Program-made: the position numbers and the translations under genes
Notes under the pieces: generated by a model
Database searches by the model: none
The model's input: the letters and a program-made list of their open reading frames with translations, nothing else
What the model was told of the DNA's origin: nothing
In this document: piece by piece, positions 53,461 to 63,937 of the stretch
Layout: every line of letters starts with the position of its first letter
Position numbering within the stretch: position 1 is the stretch's first letter
DNA from: Nocardia asteroides
GTDB taxonomy: Bacteria > Actinomycetota > Actinomycetes > Mycobacteriales > Mycobacteriaceae
Length of the DNA stretch: 64,000 nucleotides
Assembly: GCA_019930625.1 (NCBI GenBank)
Contig: CP082844.1
Location: 3,038,001-3,102,000 of the forward strand
Direction of reading: 5' to 3'

Positions 53461-54771
53461 GTGCCGTCCGCGTTGTCGCCAGAACACCCAAGTCCGGGCG
53501 CGCCGAACCGACGCACCGCACTCGAGCCGAAAGCCAGCGATTTGAATCGTCACCTCCGATGGGCTGTGTCGGCGCTGGGCCTGTCCGTGCTGGCCAGGTT
53601 GCTGTGGATGTTGCTGTCTCCGAACGGGATGAACCTCGTCGACCTGCACGTCTACGTCGGTGGTTCGGCCGCTCTGTTGACCGATCACCTCTACGACTTC
53701 ACTTACGCGGAGAAGACGCCGGACTTCCCGTTGCCGTTCACCTATCCGCCGTTCGCGGCGCTGGTGTTCTTCCCGCTGCACTATCTTCCGTTCACCGTGG
53801 TCGCGGTGGCCTGGCTGCTGGCCATCGCCGCGGCGCTGTACGCGGTTGTGCACATCAGCTTCGAGCTGCTGTTCGGGGCCGAGCGGCTGCGTACGCCGCA
53901 GTGGCGGGCCGCTACCGTCGGCTGGACCGCCTTGGGGTTATGGCTCGAGCCGGTGCGGACCACCATGGACTACGGCCAGGTCAACGTGTTCCTGGTGCTC
54001 GGCGGGATGCTCGCGGTGCGCAGTTCGCGATGGTGGGTCTCGGGCGGACTGGTCGGGATCGTCGCGGGGATCAAACTGACACCCGCGATCACCGGCCTCT
54101 ATTTCGTGGCGCGCGGGCGGTGGGGGACCGTCGCCTGGTCGGCGGTGGTCTTCGGGGCGACGGTGGGCCTGAGCTTCTTGATCGCGCCGGTCGAGGCGCG
54201 TCGGTACTTCGGCACGCTGCTCGGGGACGCGGACCGGATCGGCCCGGTGGGCTCGGTGTGGAACCAGTCGCTGCGCGGCGCGCTGAGCCGAATCCTCGGG
54301 TACGACGTGGAGTCCGGCCCGTGGTGGATCGCGGCCGTCGTGGTGGTCGCGGCGCTGGCGTTCCTGGCGTGGCGCGCGCTCGGCGCGGACGACCGGCTCG
54401 GCACGCTGATCGTGGTGCAACTGTTCGGCCTGATGATCTCGCCGATCTCGTGGTCGCACCACTGGGTGTGGCTGCTGCCGACGGTGCTCTGGCTGGTCTA
54501 CGGGCCGCTGCGCCGGGCCCCCGGCGCGCGGATCATGGCCGGGTATTGGCTGGTGACCATGCTCGTCGGCGCGCCGTGGGTGCTGTCGTTCTTCCAGGAT
54601 TCGATCTGGACGATCTCCCGTCCGGGCGTGCTGGCCTGGCTCGGGGCCGTCGACGTCCTCGGCGTGGTGGCGTTCTACCTCTGGGTGATCCGCTTCGGAC
54701 CCCGGCACGCGCGGTCGGGCCAGGACGAGGGCGCGCGCCTGACCGCGGAGGGCCCGGCGCGCGCCGCATAG
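53461..54771 (+). CDS. pimE: Polyprenol-phosphate-mannose alpha-1,2-mannosyltransferase PimE
   Basis: A 436-aa GT-C (GT87) membrane mannosyltransferase. It adds alpha-1,2-mannose to phosphatidylinositol mannosides using polyprenol-phosphate-mannose. About ten membrane helices are visible. The first outer loop has the catalytic Asp61 (MNLVDLHVYVGGS), matching the Asp reported as essential in mycobacterial PimE, followed by FPLPFTYPPFAALVF. The identification rests on family plus synteny: pterin dehydratase, typA, lpqW and mshB follow, as in M. tuberculosis. GTG 53461. A weak hairpin after the stop separates it from the convergent dehydratase gene. Confidence 0.88.
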   Translation: MPSALSPEHPSPGAPNRRTALEPKASDLNRHLRWAVSALGLSVLARLLWMLLSPNGMNLVDLHVYVGGSAALLTDHLYDFTYAEKTPDFPLPFTYPPFAALVFFPLHYLPFTVVAVAWLLAIAAALYAVVHISFELLFGAERLRTPQWRAATVGWTALGLWLEPVRTTMDYGQVNVFLVLGGMLAVRSSRWWVSGGLVGIVAGIKLTPAITGLYFVARGRWGTVAWSAVVFGATVGLSFLIAPVEARRYFGTLLGDADRIGPVGSVWNQSLRGALSRILGYDVESGPWWIAAVVVVAALAFLAWRALGADDRLGTLIVVQLFGLMISPISWSHHWVWLLPTVLWLVYGPLRRAPGARIMAGYWLVTMLVGAPWVLSFFQDSIWTISRPGVLAWLGAVDVLGVVAFYLWVIRFGPRHARSGQDEGARLTAEGPARAA

Positions 54772-54774
54772 GCA

Positions 54775-54792
54775 CAGCCGCGCGTTCGGCTG
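54775..54792. terminator. Small hairpin between convergent pimE and dehydratase genes
   Basis: CAGCCG-CGCGTT-CGGCTG, a 6-bp stem with a 6-base loop, lies 4 bases after the pimE stop and 14 bases from the stop of the facing gene. It could terminate both transcripts. Confidence 0.45.
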
Positions 54793-54805
54793 GGAACTCG
54801 AAGGA

Positions 54806-55105
54806 TCAGATACCGCGGTCGACGAGGTGATCTATTTCGTGAGCCAGGGCCACGTCCAGCGCGGTGAGCCCGCCCGCGGAGTGGGTGGACAGGCTGAAGG
54901 TGACGTTGCGCCAGCGGATGTCGATGTCCGGGTGGTGGTCGGCTTCTTCCGCGGCCTCGGCCACTCGGCGCACGAGTTCGATGCCCGCCGGGAAGGTGGG
55001 CGCCTTGACGGTGCGGACCAGGTTGTCCCCTGATCTGGTCCACTCGGGGAGTTCGGTGAGAGCCTCGGCGATCTCGGTATCGGAGAGCAGTGTCTGTTGG
55101 GCCAT
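54806..55105 (-). CDS. phhB: Pterin-4a-carbinolamine dehydratase
   Basis: A 99-aa PCD/DCoH-family enzyme that dehydrates 4a-hydroxytetrahydropterin. The family motif EADHHPDIDIRWRNVTFSLS contains the catalytic His-His-Pro and the distal His (THSAGGLTALD). ATG 55105 follows AAGGAG. It lies beside pimE as Rv1159A does in M. tuberculosis, but here it is convergent with pimE. A small Cys/Lys-rich gene lies 50 bases upstream on the same strand. Confidence 0.93.
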   Translation of the reverse strand: MAQQTLLSDTEIAEALTELPEWTRSGDNLVRTVKAPTFPAGIELVRRVAEAAEEADHHPDIDIRWRNVTFSLSTHSAGGLTALDVALAHEIDHLVDRGI

Positions 55106-55155
55106 AACGCTCCTTGCTACTCGCCTCGGGGCCGCCCCGGACGGGGCGGCGGGGG

Positions 55156-55332
55156 TCACGCTGCGCGCGCCTGCTTGAGTGCCTTCTTCAGATCCTTGCC
55201 GGTGATCCCGGCGGCTTCGCACTTCTTCATCCGCATGATGACCACGGGGCACTTCAAGCAGCGCGTCTTCTTCCGACAGCACTTCTTCTTCGGTTTCAGG
55301 CTGGAAACCTTCTTGGCTTTGACCTTGCCCAC
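55156..55332 (-). CDS. Small Lys/Cys-rich protein, 58 aa
   Basis: A short gene that is easily missed. It reads VGKVKAKKVSSLKPKKKCCR, then KKTRCLKCPVVIMRMKKCEA, and ends GITGKDLKKALKQARAA. The five cysteines (positions 18, 19, 25, 28, 38) include a CLKC pair that could hold zinc or another metal. The protein is strongly basic, so nucleic acid or ribosome binding is plausible. Start GTG 55332 and stop 55156-55158. Codon choice (AAG for every Lys but two) is that of a translated gene. Family not recognised. It may be the first gene of the transcript that includes the dehydratase gene. Confidence 0.7.
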   Translation of the reverse strand: MGKVKAKKVSSLKPKKKCCRKKTRCLKCPVVIMRMKKCEAAGITGKDLKKALKQARAA

Positions 55333-55563
55333 GGCGGTTAGCTTACCCTAAGTACAAAGCCTGAAACGCGGTGCGAACCGGACTGCCGGTAGGGTATAGC
55401 TGGCCGCGATGCCCGGTGAGTTTCGATTCTCCACCTGTTTGCGGGGAGCCCGGCGTGAGCGTCAGGATCCGGAGGCGGCAGCCCGCGTAACCACGCAGGG
55501 TTCCGCTCCCGTCGAACACCGAGCACCGTCAGCACCACCACCGAACAGCAGGAGGATTCAGGC

Positions 55564-57462
<1,899 letters not shown>

Positions 57463-57473
57463 ACGCTTCCGTG

Positions 57474-57513
57474 CACGGAATCCGGTGTGGCTGCGGCTAC
57501 GCCGGATTCCGTG
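57474..57513 (+). terminator. Strong 12-bp hairpin after typA
   Basis: A perfect inverted repeat CACGGAATCCGG (57474-57485) and CCGGATTCCGTG (57502-57513) with a 16-base loop. It begins 11 bases after the typA stop and lacks a T-run. A likely terminator. Confidence 0.7.
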
Positions 57514-57893
57514 GCTGGTCGCCGCGTGCATCCGTCGGGTCCGCATGATCGCGGTCCGGGAGCCGTGGATCGACGCGAGCAACCGGATGCCTCGGCAATT
57601 CGCTCCGATCAGTCGCTGATTTCGGTGTGCATCGATTCGGGAATTCGACTTCTTCGCGTCGGAGTCGTTTTGAAGTCGTAATTGAAGTATTCGATCCTCG
57701 GTCGATGCAATAGGAATATTTTCAACTCTTTCATGGCCTGTCACGCACAATAGTAATCTGGGAACGATCGGTTCGAGGTGACGAATCGCTCCGCGGGTGG
57801 ACGTGGTGGCTCGAGAAACCGGCGAGGCTTCGCAACGGTATTTCATCTGAGAAAATCGCGGCCCGGCGTCGGATTCCCGTCGCCTCCTGCTCG
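57514..57893. other. Gene-free gap with lower GC
   Basis: About 380 bases after the typA hairpin. Composition is clearly lower in GC around 57660-57770 (runs such as TAGGAATATTTTCAAC). No ORF is convincing. The change of composition suggests an insertion or a promoter-rich region. Confidence 0.4.
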
Positions 57894-58163
57894 ATGTCGT
57901 CCACGCATGAGAGAGTTGTCGGTCCCACAAGCCTGTACAGGAGACGAAAACAGCTGGAAGCGCTGGTCTTACGAGAAGCTGTCCGGTACCTCGACGAAGA
58001 CGAGTTTCTTTCCCCGGGCCTGTCGGATGCGATTGTCACTTCATGGTCGCTCGCTGCTGCCTCCGGTTTGCTCAGAGGCTATAGCGGCAGGTTCGGATTG
58101 TCCGTCACGCTGTTCGCCGATGTGTGGTCGGATATTGCGACGGTGTCGGGTGCGCCCGGATAG
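57894..58163 (+). CDS. Possible small hypothetical protein, 89 aa
   Basis: An open frame from ATG 57894 reading KQLEALVLREAVRYLDEDEF, then LSPGLSDAIVTSWSLAAASG. The first half is acidic and helical and the text is more protein-like than neighbouring frames, but the codons are less GC-biased than those of flanking genes. No ribosome site is clear and no family is recognised. It may be recently acquired or not real. The 155 bases between it and lpqW hold no gene. Confidence 0.35.
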   Translation: MSSTHERVVGPTSLYRRRKQLEALVLREAVRYLDEDEFLSPGLSDAIVTSWSLAAASGLLRGYSGRFGLSVTLFADVWSDIATVSGAPG

Positions 58164-58317
58164 TTGCCCGGACTCGTTCCGTTCTGTACGAGCGCTCGCA
58201 CGGGCTCCGCGGAGCACTCGGTGTTTTCTCTGTCGATATCCGCTGGTCTGCGGCGTATTCCCCACTCGACTGCATGAATCTGCGAGCGGACTCGACCTTA
58301 CGGTAGAGTTCCCGAGC

Positions 58318-60096
58318 GTGAAAGTGGGCGCAGGAAAACGCGCAGCGTGGCGCACGTTGTTGCCGGCCGTGGCGTTGCTGACGGTGATCAGCAGCTGTGC
58401 GGCGAACCCGCCGCCGCCCATCGAGAGCACCGACAGCCCGAAGACCACACCGGTCAAGCCCGCGGAGACCACCGTGGTCGTCGCCTTGGACACCATCGGT
58501 ACCGCCTTCAACCCGCATCTGCGCTCGGATCAGTCCGCGGCCACTTCGGCGATCGCCTCACTGGTGCTGCCGAGCCCGTTCCGGCCGGTGCCGAATCCGG
58601 CGACGCCTGGCGCGACGGCCTGGGTGCCGGATTCGTCGTTGCTGGTCTCCGCCGAGGTGACCGCGCAGGAACCGTTCACGATCACCTACAAGCTGCGCAA
58701 CGAAGCGTCCTGGTCGGACGGGGCGCCGATCGCGGCCGAGGACTTCCGCTACCTGTGGCAGGAGATGATCTCCGAACCCGGCGTCGTCGATCCGGCCGGA
58801 TACCGGTTGATCTCGGATGTGAACTCCTCGGCGGGCGGCAAGACCGTCACCGTCGTGATGTCGCAGCCCTACCCCGGCTGGCGTGAGTTGTTCACCGATC
58901 TGCTGCCGTCGCATCTGCTCAAGGACGCGCCCGGCGGGTTCGCCCGGGGCATGAACGGTCAGGTCAACGGCGTCCGGGTATCCGGCGGGCCGTTCGGGAT
59001 CCGCTCGGCGGACCCAGGTCGCGACGAGATGCTGCTGGAACGCAACGACCGCTTCTGGGGCACACCGGCGATGCCGGGTCAGATCCTGCTCCGCCGCGGC
59101 GGCACCACCGCCCAGCTGGCGGGCTCGCTGCGCACCGGTGACGTCCAGATGGCGCTGGTCCACGGGGGCGTGGCCACCCAGGCGCAACTGGCGGCGATTC
59201 CCTCGGTGCGCACCTCGATCATGCCGCAGTCGCGGGTGCTGCAACTGGCGCTCAACGGACGCAAAGGCGATCTGAGCGATCCGCGGGTCCGCTCGGGTGT
59301 GCTGGCGCTGCTGGATCCCGCCCTGTTGGCGACGGTGGGCGCGCAGACCGGCAATTGGGTGGAGCCGGCGCGAGCGCAGGTGCTCGCGCCGTCCGACCCC
59401 GGTTACACCCCGACCGCTCCGCCGCGACCGTCCGCGGAGGAGGCGTTCGCGCTGCTGGCCGCCGCGGGATACGGCCGGGCGCCGGAGCCGCCGCCCGCGA
59501 CCTCCCCGACCTCGCCCGCGCCGCAGCCGCGCACCGTCGGGAAGGACGGCAAGCCGCTGGTCGTGCGCATCGGCGCCGTCGACCGGGACGCCACCGCCTT
59601 GGCCGTGGCCAATACCGCCGCCGACCAGTTGCGCAGCGCGGGCATCGACGCCACGGTGCGCAGTGCCGCCGCCGACGAGTTGTACGGCAAGGAACTGATC
59701 GAGGGCACGGTCGACGCGATCGTCGGCTGGGAGGTGGCCGGTTCCGATCCGGCGACCGTGCTGGCATCCCGATACGGCTGCCCACCGCCCGCGCTGCCGG
59801 GAGTCACCGGCCCGGCGCAGGCCATCGCCGAGGCCGCGCAACGTGCTCCGAGCAACCTGTCCGGTGTGTGTGATCCGGCCCTGCAACCCGCGATCGATGA
59901 AGCCCTGCGGGGCGGTGACGTGGGACGTGTGCTCGCCGAAGCGGAACCCAAACTGTGGGCTATGGCCACGGTACTGCCGATCGTGCAGGACAACGCGGTC
60001 GCCGCGTCCGGTCCCCGAGTGGACGGCGCCTCGCTCAGCGGCGCGATCCAGGTCGGCATCTTCGGTGACGCGTCCATGTGGCGCAGGATTCCGTGA
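58318..60096 (+). CDS. lpqW: Lipoprotein LpqW, substrate-binding-like regulator of PIM/LAM synthesis
   Basis: A 592-aa lipoprotein with the fold of oligopeptide-binding proteins (SBP family 5). The lipobox is VISSC with Cys at residue 27. Family features are TYKLRNEASWSDGAPIAAED (binding-domain signature), DFRYLWQEM, and DAIVGWEVAGSDPATVLAS. In mycobacteria LpqW controls the branch between polar PIMs and lipomannan/lipoarabinomannan. Its place after typA and before mshB supports the name. Start: GTG 58318; the open frame extends upstream to 57778 but lacks a signal. Its stop overlaps the mshB GTG. Confidence 0.88.
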   Translation: MKVGAGKRAAWRTLLPAVALLTVISSCAANPPPPIESTDSPKTTPVKPAETTVVVALDTIGTAFNPHLRSDQSAATSAIASLVLPSPFRPVPNPATPGATAWVPDSSLLVSAEVTAQEPFTITYKLRNEASWSDGAPIAAEDFRYLWQEMISEPGVVDPAGYRLISDVNSSAGGKTVTVVMSQPYPGWRELFTDLLPSHLLKDAPGGFARGMNGQVNGVRVSGGPFGIRSADPGRDEMLLERNDRFWGTPAMPGQILLRRGGTTAQLAGSLRTGDVQMALVHGGVATQAQLAAIPSVRTSIMPQSRVLQLALNGRKGDLSDPRVRSGVLALLDPALLATVGAQTGNWVEPARAQVLAPSDPGYTPTAPPRPSAEEAFALLAAAGYGRAPEPPPATSPTSPAPQPRTVGKDGKPLVVRIGAVDRDATALAVANTAADQLRSAGIDATVRSAAADELYGKELIEGTVDAIVGWEVAGSDPATVLASRYGCPPPALPGVTGPAQAIAEAAQRAPSNLSGVCDPALQPAIDEALRGGDVGRVLAEAEPKLWAMATVLPIVQDNAVAASGPRVDGASLSGAIQVGIFGDASMWRRIP

Positions 60097-60980
60097 CCAC
60101 GCCGACCGGTGGGCTATTGCTGGTACACGCCCACCCGGACGACGAATCGATCACCACCGGAGGCACGATCGCGCACTACCGGCGTCGTGGCGTGCCGGTC
60201 ACCGTGGTCACCTGCACCCTCGGTGAGGAGGGCGAGGTGATCGGCGAGGAGTGGGCGCTGCTCGCCGCCGAGCACGCCGACCAGCTCGGTGGTTACCGCG
60301 TTCTCGAGCTGACCCGTGCGTTGGAAGCGCTCGGTGCGGGACCGCCGCGTTTCCTCGGCGGCGCCGGACGCTGGCGCGACTCCGGAATGGCGGGCACCGC
60401 CGCCGCGAACAAGCCGCGGGTGTTCGTGCGTTCCGGGGACGAAGCGGTGCGGGCTCTCACAGACGTGGTGCTCCGATTGCGGCCGCGTGTGGTGGTCGGC
60501 TACGACCCGAACGGCGGCTACGGTCACCCCGACCACATCCGGGCGCACGAGATCACCACGGCCGCGGTGCAGGCCGCCGCGGGCCAGGGCTGGGATACCC
60601 CGAAGTTCTATTGGACCGTCACCGACGCCGACATGCTGCGCCTGCACACCGCCGCGCTGGCCCGGCGCACGGCCGCCGGCCTGCCCGGCGCGCTGCCGCC
60701 CGGGTGGCGGCTGCCTGCCGAGGGCGAGCTCGCGAGCGTGCCCAGCCACGCGGTCACCACCACGATCGATGTCTCCGATGTGCTGACTGCCAAACGCGCC
60801 GCGCTGCGGGCGCACGCCACACAGGTCACCGTCGCGCCGTCCGGCCGGGAATTCGCGCTGTCGAACAATGTTGCCCAGCCGGTGCTGCCCGAAGAGCACT
60901 TCATCCTGGTGCGCGGGCGACGCGGCCCGCTCGGCCCGGACGGGCGGGAGCACGATCTGTTCGCCGAAACGGATCGATGA
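60093..60980 (+). CDS. mshB: GlcNAc-Ins deacetylase MshB (mycothiol biosynthesis)
   Basis: A 295-aa LmbE-family zinc deacetylase that removes the acetyl group of N-acetylglucosaminyl-inositol in mycothiol synthesis. The zinc ligands are in HAHPDDES (His14, Asp17) and GHPDHIRAHE (His148). I start it at GTG 60093, which overlaps the lpqW stop (GTGA) and has AGGA six bases upstream; a GTG at 60078 is also in frame. It marks a mycothiol-making organism and forms an operon with lpqW. Confidence 0.95.
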   Translation: MTTPTGGLLLVHAHPDDESITTGGTIAHYRRRGVPVTVVTCTLGEEGEVIGEEWALLAAEHADQLGGYRVLELTRALEALGAGPPRFLGGAGRWRDSGMAGTAAANKPRVFVRSGDEAVRALTDVVLRLRPRVVVGYDPNGGYGHPDHIRAHEITTAAVQAAAGQGWDTPKFYWTVTDADMLRLHTAALARRTAAGLPGALPPGWRLPAEGELASVPSHAVTTTIDVSDVLTAKRAALRAHATQVTVAPSGREFALSNNVAQPVLPEEHFILVRGRRGPLGPDGREHDLFAETDR

Positions 60981-61147
60981 GACCGCGCCGACCGTGATCG
61001 AGGTCGCCCGGTCCGCATCCGAGCGAGCGGGTGTGCCGGTCATCGCCGTGCGCGTGGCAGTCCCGGTGAATGCCGGGCGTTCGCTGAGCTCACGGTCGAC
61101 CGGAGAACCGATCGTGCGGCTGGGAGCGCCGGAATAGACTCGGCAGT

Positions 61148-61306
61148 ATGTACAACTGGGAGCTCCAGAACGCGATCGCGGCGTTCGTCGACAGCATGAA
61201 GCCGCACGCGCAGCAGCAGCACGACCTGTATATGACGGTGCTGTACGCGTTCGCGGATATGCAGAGTCACCTGTTGACCCTCCTCGGTTACCCGCCCGTG
61301 CCGTGA
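61148..61306 (+). CDS. Small conserved-looking protein, 52 aa
   Basis: A short gene reading MYNWELQNAIAAFVDSMKPH, then QQQHDLYMTVLYAFADMQSH, and ending LLTLLGYPPVP. It is helical and amphipathic, with a His/Gln-rich turn. Its TGA overlaps the GTG of the next gene (GTGA), which argues that it is translated. No ribosome site stands out. Family not recognised. About 165 bases separate it from mshB. Confidence 0.65.
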   Translation: MYNWELQNAIAAFVDSMKPHAQQQHDLYMTVLYAFADMQSHLLTLLGYPPVP

Positions 61307-61740
61307 CGACGAAGGTCGACGACCAGGCAGGCGATCGCGCTCCCGCGGCATCCGCGGCTCGCTTCCCGTTCGGTGCCTTTCTGGGCTCGGTGATCATCGT
61401 GTTGCTCATCCTGGATGCCCTGATCACCTTGGCGCTCGAGGTCTTGTATCTGCCGACTTACCTGGGTTCTCTCGCTTTTCCGGTCTCCGTCGTCGTGGCC
61501 GGGGTGGTGAACGTGCTGCTCGTCGCGGGTGTGGGATCGGTGAGCTCGCGCCCGGCGGTCCTGGGGCTCCCGCTCGTCGCGTGGGTGTTCGGCTTCCTGG
61601 TCTGCGCGAGCACCGGGCCGGGCGGTGACATCCTGCTCGGCAGTGACTGGCGGACGGCGCTGCTGCTGTTCAGCGGGCTGCTCCCGGCGCTGGCGTATAT
61701 CTACATCTCGGCGAACGCGCGCGTCGCCGTTCGTCGCTGA
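61303..61740 (+). CDS. Four-helix membrane protein (Rv1171-like)
   Basis: A 145-aa membrane protein with four hydrophobic segments (LGSVIIVLLILDALITLALE, FPVSVVVAGVVNVLLVAGVG, VLGLPLVAWVFGFLVCASTG and ALLLFSGLLPALAYIYISAN). It follows mshB in the same place as Rv1171 in M. tuberculosis. Function unknown. Start: GTG 61303, overlapping the 52-aa gene. Confidence 0.82.
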   Translation: MTTKVDDQAGDRAPAASAARFPFGAFLGSVIIVLLILDALITLALEVLYLPTYLGSLAFPVSVVVAGVVNVLLVAGVGSVSSRPAVLGLPLVAWVFGFLVCASTGPGGDILLGSDWRTALLLFSGLLPALAYIYISANARVAVRR

Positions 61741-61784
61741 GCGTGAATCGGACCGCCAGGGTCGTGACCACGGCGTCGAGGGCG

Positions 61785-63398
61785 TCAGCGCGCGCCGAGC
61801 ACCCCGGGGGTGACGGCTTCGACGAGATCCCATGCCGCGTCGGCGGGGAGATCGACCACCGCGTAGCGCTTCTTGCCCGCCGCGGTCGCCGCGACCACCG
61901 TGGCGACTCCGGCGCGGCGCTGGAAGACGGTCTGGCGCACCGTCCAGCCGATGACGCCGGGCGCCTCCAGACAGTCGCGGTCCCGGTCGAGTGATCCGGC
62001 CTGGGTGATCAGCCGAGTCGGGCTGGTAGCCGTGCGGGGGAGCACCGCGTGACCGAGGCCGCGGTAGCGGTCTTCGGCGAGCGCGAGCGCGATCGGCAGC
62101 GCCAGACCCGGCACCAGCCACCACCACGGCGAAAAACGCTCGCCCGCGAGCAGCACGTAAGCCATCACCGCGGCGACGAGGACGACCGGCGCGAGCGCGC
62201 GGGTATGCCTGCGCCGCCGCGCGGACGGACCATGGGTGAGCAATGGCGTGCTGCCGGGTGCGAGGACAGCGTCCGCGCCGGTGGGCACCGCGCCTGACCG
62301 GACGGCGATGTCGTCGTCGCTCACCTCGCCGGGGGCGAGCAGATGGCCGAGAGTGTGCTCGACAGCGCGCCGCGGGGCTTGCGGGAGGATCTTCTGCCTC
62401 GGTTTCTCCCCGGTCATGATCGCTTCTAGTTCGGCGCCGCCCGCCAGGCGTAGCAGCAGCGGTTCCTTGACCGTCGCTCCGCGCAGCCGCGCCCGATCGA
62501 GGGTGATCTGGCGGGTGGTGAACAGGCCGTGGCGCAGGTGGAGGGTCTTGCCGTCGTCGCGGACGCGCAGCCCGAAATAGGTGGTCAGATAGTGTGCGCA
62601 CGCGGCGGCGCTGACCACCAGCACGATGGCGCACAGCAGCGCGGCCCCGGCGAGCACGAGGACGAGCGCGCCGCCGTCCTCCACGTCGTGCACCGCGTCC
62701 GACCGGAATACGACCTCGCCGAGCCCGTATTGCAATGCGAGACCGACGATCGGAGCGATGATCGCGAACCCGGTCAGCGACAGCGGAGCGTAGCGCACCC
62801 ACGCGGGACTCCAGTGCCCGATCTCGCGCGCCCGGGTTCGCGTTGTAGCGAATCCACCGGACGTGTTCTGCTGCAACGTCTTTTGAAGCTCGGGCACATC
62901 CGCGCGGTCCGCCGTATGGGCGAGCAGCGCGGCGCGCAACGGCGGTACGACCCGGGCGTTCAAGGCGTCGAGCTTGAACCGTTCACCCGAATCCGCTTGC
63001 TGGCCGGTCCCGATCGCCAGCACCGCCAGCCCGAGAACCCGGTGCAGCAGGTCCGCTTCGATGTCCACCGAGCGGATCCGCGATCGCGGCACCGAGAGTC
63101 TCTTGCGTTCCAGCAGCCCGGTACGCAACTCGACGTGCGTGGGCCCGACCCGGTACGTCGTGGTGAACCAGCGGGTCAGCGCGAACCCGACGATCAGTAC
63201 GACCGGGATGACGCTCCACACATGGTTGCCGCTGCTGGTGCCGAGGATCACCGAACCGACGAGCACCGGGATGAACTTCACCACCTCGGTGATCGGATGG
63301 ACCAGCAGCATCCGCTTGTCGAGCCGCTGCCACGGCTGCTCGGCCTGCGCGGCGCCCGGCTCGCGCGTGCCATCGCCCGCCGCCGGCTCGCCGCTCAC
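61785..63398 (-). CDS. Large bacterial-PH (bPH2, YdbT-like) membrane protein
   Basis: A 537-aa protein with several bacterial pleckstrin-homology (DUF304/bPH2) units separated by paired membrane helices. One unit reads TTYRVGPTHVELRTGLLERK then SVPRSRIRSVDIEADLLHRV; another reads LHLRHGLFTTRQITLDRARL. The start is GTG 63398, overlapping the stop of the upstream small PH gene (GTGA). The open frame extends to 63908, but that part covers the neighbour. YdbS/YdbT pairs are linked to envelope stress in other bacteria; the role here is unproven. Confidence 0.88.
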   Translation of the reverse strand: MSGEPAAGDGTREPGAAQAEQPWQRLDKRMLLVHPITEVVKFIPVLVGSVILGTSSGNHVWSVIPVVLIVGFALTRWFTTTYRVGPTHVELRTGLLERKRLSVPRSRIRSVDIEADLLHRVLGLAVLAIGTGQQADSGERFKLDALNARVVPPLRAALLAHTADRADVPELQKTLQQNTSGGFATTRTRAREIGHWSPAWVRYAPLSLTGFAIIAPIVGLALQYGLGEVVFRSDAVHDVEDGGALVLVLAGAALLCAIVLVVSAAACAHYLTTYFGLRVRDDGKTLHLRHGLFTTRQITLDRARLRGATVKEPLLLRLAGGAELEAIMTGEKPRQKILPQAPRRAVEHTLGHLLAPGEVSDDDIAVRSGAVPTGADAVLAPGSTPLLTHGPSARRRRHTRALAPVVLVAAVMAYVLLAGERFSPWWWLVPGLALPIALALAEDRYRGLGHAVLPRTATSPTRLITQAGSLDRDRDCLEAPGVIGWTVRQTVFQRRAGVATVVAATAAGKKRYAVVDLPADAAWDLVEAVTPGVLGAR

Positions 63399-63892
63399 GT
63401 CGCGTCTCCGCGATGCTGGGCGGCGATCCGGGTCAACCGCGTCACGGTTTCCTCGGCGACCGGCAGATCGAGCGCGCCGATCTGGACCGCGCCCGCGGAG
63501 GACGCGGTGGTCACGGTGACGGTCGCCAGGCCGAGCAGGCGCTCGAGCGGTCCGCGCTCGGTGTCGACGGTCTGCACCCGCGAGATCGGCGCGACCCGGC
63601 TCTCCTGGGTGAGCCAGCCGACCCGGGTGTAGACCGCCTCGTCGGTGACCTCCCAGCGGTGCACAGCGTAGCGCCACCAGGGCGCCACGCCGATGTTCAC
63701 CGCCGCAGGCACGAGCGCGACCAGGAAGAACCCGAGCTGCCAACCGCGGTGCCCGGAGTCGAGCGCCACCCAGACCAGCAGCGCCGCGAACGGGATCGCC
63801 CAGGCCAGCGCGGCCTGCGCAGTCCACAGGAGCCGGGCCTTCGGACTGGGACGCCAGGCCGGATCGGCCATGATCGTGCGCGGCTGCGACAT
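63395..63892 (-). CDS. Small bacterial-PH (bPH2, YdbS-like) membrane protein
   Basis: A 165-aa protein with two N-terminal helices (LLWTAQAALAWAIPFAALLV and LGFFLVALVPAAVNIGVAPW) and one bPH2 domain (RWEVTDEAVYTRVGWLTQES, then RVAPISRVQTVDTERGPLER). It is the upstream partner of the larger PH protein and is translationally coupled to it. ATG 63892. Confidence 0.88.
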   Translation of the reverse strand: MSQPRTIMADPAWRPSPKARLLWTAQAALAWAIPFAALLVWVALDSGHRGWQLGFFLVALVPAAVNIGVAPWWRYAVHRWEVTDEAVYTRVGWLTQESRVAPISRVQTVDTERGPLERLLGLATVTVTTASSAGAVQIGALDLPVAEETVTRLTRIAAQHRGDAT

Positions 63893-63937
63893 GCAGCCAT
63901 GTTTGCACGACGACGTGGCCGCTGTCGCAGGTAATCG

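Noticed and set aside
57778..58317. 180-residue N-terminal extension of LpqW
   Set aside because: The text lacks a signal peptide; the lipoprotein signal begins only at GTG 58318.
63399..63908. N-terminal extension of the large PH protein
   Set aside because: It would run through the small PH gene in another frame; the GTGA overlap at 63398 gives a family-consistent start.
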